Positions 57,910 through 64,000 of a DNA stretch of 64,000 bases are shown here, piece after piece. Numbering within the stretch: the stretch's first letter is position 1; the number at the start of each line of letters is the position of its first letter. Source of the DNA: a virus. The position numbers were made by a program, and so were the translations under genes. The stretch spans positions 1 to 64,000 of the IMG/VR virus record IMGVR_UViG_3300031951_006582; one strand, 5' to 3'. Below the pieces are notes generated by a model, which saw nothing but the letters and a program-made list of their open reading frames with translations, searched no databases and was not told the DNA's origin.

Positions 57910-58626
57910 ATGAGAGCTACCGAATTCATTACAGAGCGCAAGAAAAAGCGCAGAAAAACCAAATCTCGCCGCGCCTATGGTGGGTATTTCTTCCCTGGAT
58001 ATGCCTTCTTTGGTGCCGGCGATTCTAGTGGTGACTTCGGCGGAGACGGTGGCGGCGGCGAGAGTGTTAATGAGTCTCCTGAAATTGAATTAGCTAAGCG
58101 ATTGCCCTCGCTTGCAAAACACGACTACAATACTATTGACACTCTAATGAAAAAGATTGCTAAAAAGCACAAAATCACCGACAAAGCACTACACGACTTG
58201 TTTAAGAAGAAATTTAAGGATACGCCTGATCGTTGGGTAAAGAATAAGCTGGACGAAGCCGACAATGTAGACTGTGATTTAGAAAACGAAGTTCAAAAGT
58301 TCGTTGAGTGGACTGCTAAAAAGCTTAATCTTAAAGAGGTTCCCACTGTAGAACTATCAATGGATACCGAAGAGGCCCAAACAAATCATCATACCGGTGG
58401 TCACGTTCCTGGCGAAGGCAGTGTTTGGGTGTATGCAAAGAATCGCAACCTGGTAGATATCCTTAGAACAGTATTTCACGAGTTGGTCCATGTTCGCCAA
58501 CACGAATTAGGCATGATTAAACCTGGTGATAGTTATCCAGGAAGTCCCATCGAAGCAATGGCTGACATGCTCGCCGGTAAGTACATCAAGATTTACGGCG
58601 AAAAAAATAACCACGTATTTCAATAA
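57910..58626 (+). CDS. HExxH metallopeptidase-like protein with capsid-targeting-like leader
   Basis: 238 residues from ATG 57910, 5 bases after a late octamer; an upstream TTG start would precede the promoter. Leader MRATEFITE-R (I-T-E site), then a basic run (KKKRRKTKSRR), a Gly-rich linker, a helical part with a KLDE-A site, and a C-terminal zincin: LRTVFHELVHVRQHELGMI with HELVH as zinc site and SPIEAMADMLAG giving the likely third ligand Glu. A protease with a head-packaging leader would enter the cell with the DNA. Target unknown. Confidence 0.7.
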   Translation: MRATEFITERKKKRRKTKSRRAYGGYFFPGYAFFGAGDSSGDFGGDGGGGESVNESPEIELAKRLPSLAKHDYNTIDTLMKKIAKKHKITDKALHDLFKKKFKDTPDRWVKNKLDEADNVDCDLENEVQKFVEWTAKKLNLKEVPTVELSMDTEEAQTNHHTGGHVPGEGSVWVYAKNRNLVDILRTVFHELVHVRQHELGMIKPGDSYPGSPIEAMADMLAGKYIKIYGEKNNHVFQ

Positions 58627-58641
58627 CGGTTACCATTATAG

Positions 58642-58669
58642 TTGAATTCTCTACGTAGTCTGTTATACT
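58642..58669 (+). promoter_or_regulatory. Early promoter of the dsbA-like/gp43 transcript
   Basis: TTGAAT (58642-58647), 16-base spacer, TATACT (58664-58669), ribosome site AAAGGAG before ATG 58691. GGTTACC lies upstream at 58628-58634. Confidence 0.65.
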
Positions 58670-58690
58670 AATTAGACTAAAGGAGAAAAC

Positions 58691-58945
58691 ATGTCACGTA
58701 CATTTAATGCGGAAGCAAAAGTAAAACTTACTCAACTTATCAACGAAGGTATCAGCGTTCTACAGGAAGTTGATACGCTTAACGAAGGTCTCAATGACAC
58801 TGTTAAGGCGATTGCAGAAGAACTTGAAGTTAAGCCAAGTGTTCTCAAGAAGGCAATCAAGATTGCACACAAGCAGCGTCTTAACGAAGAAAACGAAGCA
58901 AACGAAGAACTTAACACGATTCTACAAACTGTGGGTAAAGCCTAA
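58691..58945 (+). CDS. DsbA-like small dsDNA-binding protein
   Basis: 84 residues. KVKLTQLINEGISVLQEVDT, LNEGLNDTVKAIAEELEVKP and SVLKKAIKIAHKQRLNEENE form a helical protein like the DsbA-type (double-stranded DNA binding, late-transcription accessory) proteins of T4-like phages. The call rests on length, helix pattern and position before gp43. Own early promoter (58642-58669) and AAAGGAG site. Ends 3 bases before the polymerase gene. Confidence 0.5.
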   Translation: MSRTFNAEAKVKLTQLINEGISVLQEVDTLNEGLNDTVKAIAEELEVKPSVLKKAIKIAHKQRLNEENEANEELNTILQTVGKA

Positions 58946-58948
58946 TTA

Positions 58949-61666
58949 ATGTCATACATTGACGCTATATTAGATAATAAATCTGATCGTATTCATGTGG
59001 TGGAACGAACCCCTGAGGGTAAGCGCCTCTACAAGGAATATCAAACAAACTATACATTTTACTATAGCGACCCTAAGGGCAAGTATCGTAGCATCTTCGG
59101 AGATCCTGTAAGTCGTTTCTCTACTCGCAAGAAGGCTGAGTTTGAGAAGGAGCGCAGGATTCATCGTGGCAAAGAACTATTTGAGAGCGATATTCCTGTA
59201 GTTTTCAGATGCTTAAGTGACAACTATTTGGGAGCAGAACCTCCTAAGCTTCACACAGCATTCTTCGATATTGAAGTTGACTTTGACCGAGAACGTGGAT
59301 ACAGCCCAACGGATGATCCATTCAATGCGGTCACTGCTATTTCAGTATATCTAGATTGGTTAGAACAACTGGTGACACTCGTTATGCCTCCCAGACATAT
59401 GAGTGACGAAACTGCACAGGAACTAACAGCAGAGTTTGAAAACTGCTTGTTGTTCCGCAGTGAAATTGAAATGTTTGAAACATTCTTTGCATTGATTGAA
59501 GATGCAGACGTAATTACTGGTTGGAACTCTGAAGGCTACGATATTCCCTATTGTGTGAATCGTGTTACTCGTATTATGAGTAAGGACGATACACGCAAGT
59601 TCTGTCTGCTTGGACAGCTTCCAAAGCCTCGTACTTATGAACGCTTTGGTAAGGAAGAACAGACATATGACCTAATTGGTCGTATTCATATGGACTATCT
59701 ACAGTTGTATAAGAAGTACAACTATGAATCACGCCACAGCTATTCACTTGACTCAATTGGTGAATATGAATTGGGTGAACGTAAGACTCCATATGAGGGT
59801 AGTCTTGATCAGTTGTACAACAAAGACTTCAAGAAGTTCGTAGAATATAACCGTCAAGATACTTTGCTTGTGTATAAGATTCACAACAAGCTTAAGTTCC
59901 TTGATCTTGCAAATGCTCTGGCACATGAAAACACAGTGTTGCTTCCGACAGTTATGGGTTCGGTGGCAATGATTGAAATGGCAATCTATAACGAAGCACA
60001 TAGTCGTGATATGATTGTCCCCGACAAGAAGCGCAAAGATAGTTATGGTGATGAGCAGCAGGCAGCTGGTGCTTATGTTGCTGTTCCAAAGAAGGGCATT
60101 CACGAATGGGTCGGCGCGGTTGACATTAACTCACTGTATCCGTCTGCTATTCGGGCATTGAACATGGCCCCTGAAACTATCGTGGGTCAAGTTCGTCAAT
60201 CATTGACTGAACAATATATGTATGACAAGGGCATTGCACTTGCTAAAGATAAGCGTAAGAAAAAGAACGGTGACGATGCTGATGCGGTTACTGGTGCTAT
60301 TCTTTGGGAAAACTTGTTTGGTTCAATAGAATATACTGCTATTATGAACCAAGAGCGTGGCACTATGCTCACTATTGACTATGAAGATGGTCGTAGTGTT
60401 GAAATGAGTGCCGCAGAGATTTGGAAACTAATCTTTGACAGTCATCGCCCTTGGATGATTAGTGCTAATGGTACAATCTTTACGTATGAGAAAGAAGGTG
60501 TCATTCCAGGATTGCTCTCACGCTGGTATTCAGAGCGTAAGAGTATTCAGAAAGAAGCAAAGGCTGCATATGGCACAGACAAGTTTGAGTATTACGATAA
60601 GCGTCAGTTAGTTCGTAAGATTTTGCTTAACTCTGCGTATGGCGCACTTTTGAATGAGCATTGTCGTTTCTACGATAAAAGAATCGGGCAGTCAGTTACG
60701 TTGTCTGGTCGTCAAATCACTAAGCATATGATGAGCCAGATAAACGAAATCATCACGGAAAAGTATGAACACGACGGCGACGCTATTGTGTATGGTGATA
60801 CTGACTCCTGTTACTTCTCGGCATATCACATTCTTAAAGAACAGATTGATGCTGGTCAAGTATCTTGGGATAAGGACTCGTGCATTGAACTTTACGACCA
60901 AATTGCTGAAATGACTAACGTTAGCTTCCCAGCGTTTATGGAGAAGGCATTTCATTGCCCTCGCAAGAACGGTGAAGTCATTAAAGCTGGTCGTGAACTT
61001 ATCGGTGATAGAACGTTGTTCATCACTAAGAAGCGATATGCTATCAACATCTTTGACCTTGAGGGTAAGCGTCAGGACATAGATGGTAAGATGGGTAAGG
61101 TCAAGGCTATGGGTCTTGATCTTAAGAGAGCAGATACTCCTAAGTATGTTCAAGAGTTCCTAATGGAAGTTCTTATGATGGTACTAGGCGGTAGTCCTCG
61201 TGATGAAGTTATCACTAAGATTAGAGAATTCAAGATTTGGTTGGGTGAACAAGATAGTTGGACTAAGGGTTCTCCTAGGTCAGTTAACAAGCTCACATAC
61301 TATGGTGAACTTGAGGCTCGTAGCAAGACAGGTAAGGCAAACATGCCGGGTCACGTTAGAGCAGCACTGAACTATAACTATCTACGTAAGATGAACAATG
61401 ACCAATATAGTCAGAAGATTGTTGATGGTATGAAGGTTATTGTTTGCAGCTTGAAGGACAATCCGCTTGGCTTTACAAGTGTTGCTTATCCCACAGATGA
61501 ACTAAGACTTCCACAATGGTTTACTGACTTGCCGTTTGACGCACTTGATATGGAACGTAAACTTGTTGATGAAAAGATTGACAACTTACTTGGAGTATTG
61601 AATTGGAAGATTCGTCAAGACACAAATACTAATAGCACAGTCGGTGACTTGTTTGATTTCGGATAA
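58949..61666 (+). CDS. 43: Family B DNA polymerase, gp43
   Basis: 905 residues (T4 gp43: 898). Exonuclease: HTAFFDIEVDFDRE (Exo I, about 106), ITGWNSEGYDIPY (Exo II), YNRQDTLLV (Exo III). Polymerase: AVDINSLYPSAIR (motif A, about 392), KILLNSAYGAL (motif B), IVYGDTDSCYF (motif C, about 616). All catalytic acidic residues are present. It replicates the phage genome with gp44 and gp45. It shares a transcript with the DsbA-like gene and uses CGT/CTT-rich codons like other early genes. Confidence 0.97.
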   Translation: MSYIDAILDNKSDRIHVVERTPEGKRLYKEYQTNYTFYYSDPKGKYRSIFGDPVSRFSTRKKAEFEKERRIHRGKELFESDIPVVFRCLSDNYLGAEPPKLHTAFFDIEVDFDRERGYSPTDDPFNAVTAISVYLDWLEQLVTLVMPPRHMSDETAQELTAEFENCLLFRSEIEMFETFFALIEDADVITGWNSEGYDIPYCVNRVTRIMSKDDTRKFCLLGQLPKPRTYERFGKEEQTYDLIGRIHMDYLQLYKKYNYESRHSYSLDSIGEYELGERKTPYEGSLDQLYNKDFKKFVEYNRQDTLLVYKIHNKLKFLDLANALAHENTVLLPTVMGSVAMIEMAIYNEAHSRDMIVPDKKRKDSYGDEQQAAGAYVAVPKKGIHEWVGAVDINSLYPSAIRALNMAPETIVGQVRQSLTEQYMYDKGIALAKDKRKKKNGDDADAVTGAILWENLFGSIEYTAIMNQERGTMLTIDYEDGRSVEMSAAEIWKLIFDSHRPWMISANGTIFTYEKEGVIPGLLSRWYSERKSIQKEAKAAYGTDKFEYYDKRQLVRKILLNSAYGALLNEHCRFYDKRIGQSVTLSGRQITKHMMSQINEIITEKYEHDGDAIVYGDTDSCYFSAYHILKEQIDAGQVSWDKDSCIELYDQIAEMTNVSFPAFMEKAFHCPRKNGEVIKAGRELIGDRTLFITKKRYAINIFDLEGKRQDIDGKMGKVKAMGLDLKRADTPKYVQEFLMEVLMMVLGGSPRDEVITKIREFKIWLGEQDSWTKGSPRSVNKLTYYGELEARSKTGKANMPGHVRAALNYNYLRKMNNDQYSQKIVDGMKVIVCSLKDNPLGFTSVAYPTDELRLPQWFTDLPFDALDMERKLVDEKIDNLLGVLNWKIRQDTNTNSTVGDLFDFG

Positions 61667-61674
61667 CAACTACA

Positions 61675-61703
61675 TTGACTTTCGCATTAACTTCCGCTAT
61701 TAT
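61675..61703 (+). promoter_or_regulatory. Early promoter of gp45
   Basis: TTGACT (61675-61680), 17-base spacer, TATTAT (61698-61703). A CTAAATA late-like heptamer lies between it and the start codon. Confidence 0.7.
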
Positions 61704-61741
61704 ACACTATAGCATTGCCTAAATATCTAAAAGGAAAACAC

Positions 61742-62473
61742 ATGAAAGATTATTTACTTGATTTGATTCAGCACACTTATGGACTTGGTGTCGTTGAACT
61801 TGTTAAAATTGAAGGTTCAGACACAGAAACTAAGGTTGCTGCGTATGCCGAAGACAAGTCAGTTATCGTAACTGGTACGTTTAAGACTCCTATTGACGGC
61901 TTTCAGGGCACGTTCGGTATGCCCAACTTGAGCAAGCTTAAGACTATTCTTGGCTTTGATGACTATGATGATAAGGCTATCATCAACGTTGCTCGTGATA
62001 CGAGAGACGGTGAGAGCGTCCCTACAGCAATTCATTTTGAGACTTCAACTGGTGACTTCGTTAACGACTATCGTTTGATGAGCAAGGTTGTTGTTGAAGA
62101 TAAGGTAAAGTCTGTGACGTTCAAGGGCGCTGCTTGGGACGTTGAGTTTGAGCCTACTGTTGCCGGCGTTATGCGTCTTAAGAAGCAGGCTTCTGCTAAC
62201 AACGAAGAACTTAACTTCAAGACTAAGACTGACAACGGCGACTTGAAGATTTACTTCGGTGACCCTTCAACTCACTCAGGCAACTTCGTGTTTCAGCCTG
62301 ACGTAGCTGGCAACTTGACTAAGGCTTGGAACTGGCCTGTTAAGGTATTCCTTGCAATCATGGATCTTCCTGGTGACAAGGTTGTTCGTTTCAGTGATGC
62401 AGGCGCTGCTGAAATCACAGTTGACAGCGGTATCGCTAACTATCGTTATTTGTTGCCCGCACAGGCTAAGTAA
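61742..62473 (+). CDS. 45: Sliding clamp, gp45
   Basis: 243 residues from ATG 61742 (MKDYLLDLIQHTYGLG), chosen for its AAAAGGA site; an upstream start at 61715 lacks one. PIDGFQGTFGMPNLSKLKTI, LGFDDYDDKAIINVARD and the FQPDVAGNLTKAWNWPVKVF then LAIMDLPGDKVVRFSDAGAA segments fit the T4 gp45 trimeric clamp (228 aa), which tethers gp43 and, in T4, activates late transcription with gp33/gp55. The promoter lies at 61675-61703. The late octamer dependence seen throughout the window fits a clamp-driven late system. Confidence 0.85.
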   Translation: MKDYLLDLIQHTYGLGVVELVKIEGSDTETKVAAYAEDKSVIVTGTFKTPIDGFQGTFGMPNLSKLKTILGFDDYDDKAIINVARDTRDGESVPTAIHFETSTGDFVNDYRLMSKVVVEDKVKSVTFKGAAWDVEFEPTVAGVMRLKKQASANNEELNFKTKTDNGDLKIYFGDPSTHSGNFVFQPDVAGNLTKAWNWPVKVFLAIMDLPGDKVVRFSDAGAAEITVDSGIANYRYLLPAQAK

Positions 62474-62850
62474 TGATTAAGACGGTCAACGGACAGGGTA
62501 GATATATTATGGTCAATGGGGGTTACCCGGCGACCACATATATCAATACTAGTTCAGGATACATGAATGTCGGAGATGTTAGATACAACACTCAAATGCA
62601 GCGACTTGAAGTATATGATGGTCAAATGTGGTTAGAAATCAATACAAGTCATGCAAGTGTTGGTCTAACTCCTGATGCTGAAATGGCACTTGATTGGGCT
62701 ATCAAGAAGAAGAATGAAGAATTGATTCTTGAAGCAAAGGCTAAAGATAGCCCAGCAATTGCTGATTTGCTTGACCAACGTAAGAAGATTGATGAGCAAA
62801 TCAAAGTTATTGAAATCTTAACGAAAGATAATAAAGTTGGAACAAATTAA
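62473..62850 (+). CDS. Small protein with YDG-W module, unknown
   Basis: 125 residues. NVGDVRYNTQMQRLEVYDGQ-MWLEI is the V-G-D-x-R-x-x-x-x-x-x-x-L-x-x-Y-D-G-x-x-W-x-x-I module also present in the gp14-like and sheath proteins here; a coiled coil follows (LLDQRKKIDEQIKVIEILTK). It looks virion-associated although it is coupled to gp45 (TAATG overlap). Function unknown. Confidence 0.6.
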   Translation: MIKTVNGQGRYIMVNGGYPATTYINTSSGYMNVGDVRYNTQMQRLEVYDGQMWLEINTSHASVGLTPDAEMALDWAIKKKNEELILEAKAKDSPAIADLLDQRKKIDEQIKVIEILTKDNKVGTN

Positions 62851-64000
62851 CCTTTCAAACAGTCACGATCCCGAATGGGCATTGTTTCTGCCCGCAATCT
62901 CGTCTTTCTTCATTGCTGGCTTAGGCAAGCAACGTGAAGGTGAACAATATTTTGACCCGGCGAGAATCCCTGCGGCATTCAACGGAGACGTTGAGTGTTT
63001 GAATTTCTTCAACAGCAAGCAAGGCTTATACACGTATAAGTGGGGCTTGTATTCTGCTGGTCACGCAAATCTTGATATTACTAAGGATGACAATAATGAA
63101 TCTATCATTCGCAAGAGGGAAGAAGGCACTTTTCTTCTAGGAGACTCAGGTGGATTCCAGATTCTTAAATGTCAGTGGCCAGCAGATTGGAAGGACCCTA
63201 ACTGTCCTCGTGCAATGAAGAAGCGTCAACAAGTTCTTACTTGGATGGACGAATACATGGACTATGGAATGTGTCTTGATATTCCGTCACAGTCTCTTAC
63301 GACTTATCACGTTAAGGACAAGAAGACCGGTACATCTGCACATGGTATCAGCACGATTGAAGAAGCAATCACTGCTACGCACATTAACAATGAATATTTC
63401 ATTGCTAATCGTGATGGTCGTTGTAAGTTTCTAAACGTGCTACAGGGTCGTAATCATGGTCAATCAGACGCATGGTACGAAGAAATGAAGAAGTATTGCG
63501 ACACTAATATCTATGGTGATCGTGCATTCAACGGCTGGGCATTCGGTGGTCAAAACAAGATTGACATTCACTTGATGCTTAAGCGTCTTGTTCACATTAT
63601 TCATGATGGCTTCCTTGAAGAAGGTAAGCAGGATTTGATTCACTGTCTCGGCACTTCTATCATGGAGTATGCAGTATTGTTTACTGACATTCAGAAAGCA
63701 ATACGCAAGCATCATAATCCGAAGTTACAAATCACGTTTGACTGTGCTAGTCCGTTCTTTGCAGCAGCAAAAGGTCTTGCTTATAATAACAATACGTTTG
63801 AGCATGATACTAAATGGACTTATGCAATGGATAAGACTGCTGAAAACAAGAAGTATGCTACTGATACTCGCAAGTTCAGTGATGGTGTGTTGGCTGACAA
63901 GATTCATAAAGTCTTTACAGATAGTCCCGTGACTGATAAACTTTTGATGAAAGATATTTGCTATCGTGGTCAAGGCTTCTTGGGTCAGCATGGTAAGGAA
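62837..64000 (+). CDS. tRNA-guanine-transglycosylase-like (DpdA type) protein, 3' partial
   Basis: Open frame from TTG 62837 (overlapping the previous stop by 14 bases) to the window end; 388 codons visible. FLLGDSGGFQILKCQWPAD has the DSGGFQ signature of queuine/archaeosine transglycosylases, MCLDIPSQ supplies the likely catalytic Asp, and GWAFGGQNKIDIHLML and LIHCLGTSIMEYAVLF follow the barrel. Phage members of this family (DpdA) insert 7-deazaguanines into DNA. A TTG start is uncertain; no ATG precedes the conserved N-terminal part (DPEWALFLPAISSFFIAGLG). Other 7-deazaguanine genes are not in the window. Confidence 0.75.
   Translation, partial: MEQINLSNSHDPEWALFLPAISSFFIAGLGKQREGEQYFDPARIPAAFNGDVECLNFFNSKQGLYTYKWGLYSAGHANLDITKDDNNESIIRKREEGTFLLGDSGGFQILKCQWPADWKDPNCPRAMKKRQQVLTWMDEYMDYGMCLDIPSQSLTTYHVKDKKTGTSAHGISTIEEAITATHINNEYFIANRDGRCKFLNVLQGRNHGQSDAWYEEMKKYCDTNIYGDRAFNGWAFGGQNKIDIHLMLKRLVHIIHDGFLEEGKQDLIHCLGTSIMEYAVLFTDIQKAIRKHHNPKLQITFDCASPFFAAAKGLAYNNNTFEHDTKWTYAMDKTAENKKYATDTRKFSDGVLADKIHKVFTDSPVTDKLLMKDICYRGQGFLGQHGKE

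Noticed and set aside
1-64000. tRNA genes, integrase, insertion sequences, replication origin
   Set aside because: Gaps between genes are almost all under 180 bases and none has a cloverleaf, terminal inverted repeats or iterons; no recombinase motif was seen.

Overview
The window is a contiguous piece of a T4-like (Tevenvirinae-type) myovirus genome. The evidence is a set of T4-type genes: neck gp13 and gp14, sheath-completion gp15, sheath gp18, tube gp19, head-completion gp4, small terminase gp16, clamp loader gp44, clamp gp45, family B polymerase gp43, a gp31-like GroES and a gp1-type nucleotide kinase. T4-style late promoters (octamer close to GATAAATA) precede most virion genes. Base composition is moderately AT-rich. 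The host is probably an alphaproteobacterium: a small outer-membrane barrel protein (57.3-57.8 kb) resembles sphingomonad porin-family proteins, the holin resembles the gene-transfer-agent 3TM type, and FecR/CHASE2 signalling genes are present. The host is an inference.

Layout. 0-3.8 kb: end of a coiled-coil membrane protein, then Nudix, gp15 and gp14 on the minus strand. 3.8-7.3 kb: early genes behind strong sigma70-type promoters (HNH, tiny membrane proteins, MazG, and an acyl carrier protein that lacks its prosthetic-group serine). 7.3-20 kb: gp13, dNMP kinase, sheath, tube, tube-like protein, gp4, gp16 and two head-internal candidates. 20-29 kb: very long repetitive fibre/adhesin genes. 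30-33.4 kb: a DnaE-like fragment, GroES and the clamp loader. 33.4-39.6 kb: PhoH (minus), a structural pair, holin, DnaJ and ClpA. 39.6-51.6 kb: structural protein, nucleotidyltransferase, glycosyltransferase and a run of proteins carrying a capsid-targeting-like N-terminus. 51.6-57.2 kb: a curli-type operon. 57.3-64 kb: OM barrel, zincin, DsbA-like, gp43, gp45 and a 7-deazaguanine transglycosylase-like gene cut by the window end.

Two systems stand out. (1) A late-expressed cassette csgF - csgG - curlin-repeat protein - FecR-domain protein - CHASE2/class III adenylate cyclase, preceded by two small membrane proteins, looks like a phage-borne amyloid secretion and envelope-signalling module. 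(2) At least seven proteins begin with M[KR]-x(5-8)-[IL]-x-E-[S/A/R], like the capsid-targeting/cleavage leader of T4 internal proteins. Behind these leaders lie an amidoligase, an HExxH metallopeptidase, a ParB-like domain and Lys-rich modules; next to them is an ADP-ribosyltransferase-methyltransferase fusion. Together they suggest a packaged cargo of injected enzymes.

Expression logic: early genes use TTGACA-17-TATAAT promoters. In four cases the start codon lies only 6-7 bases after the -10 box, so the mRNA should be leaderless. Several late promoters also sit exactly 5 bases before an ATG. No tRNA, CRISPR array, integrase or insertion sequence was seen.
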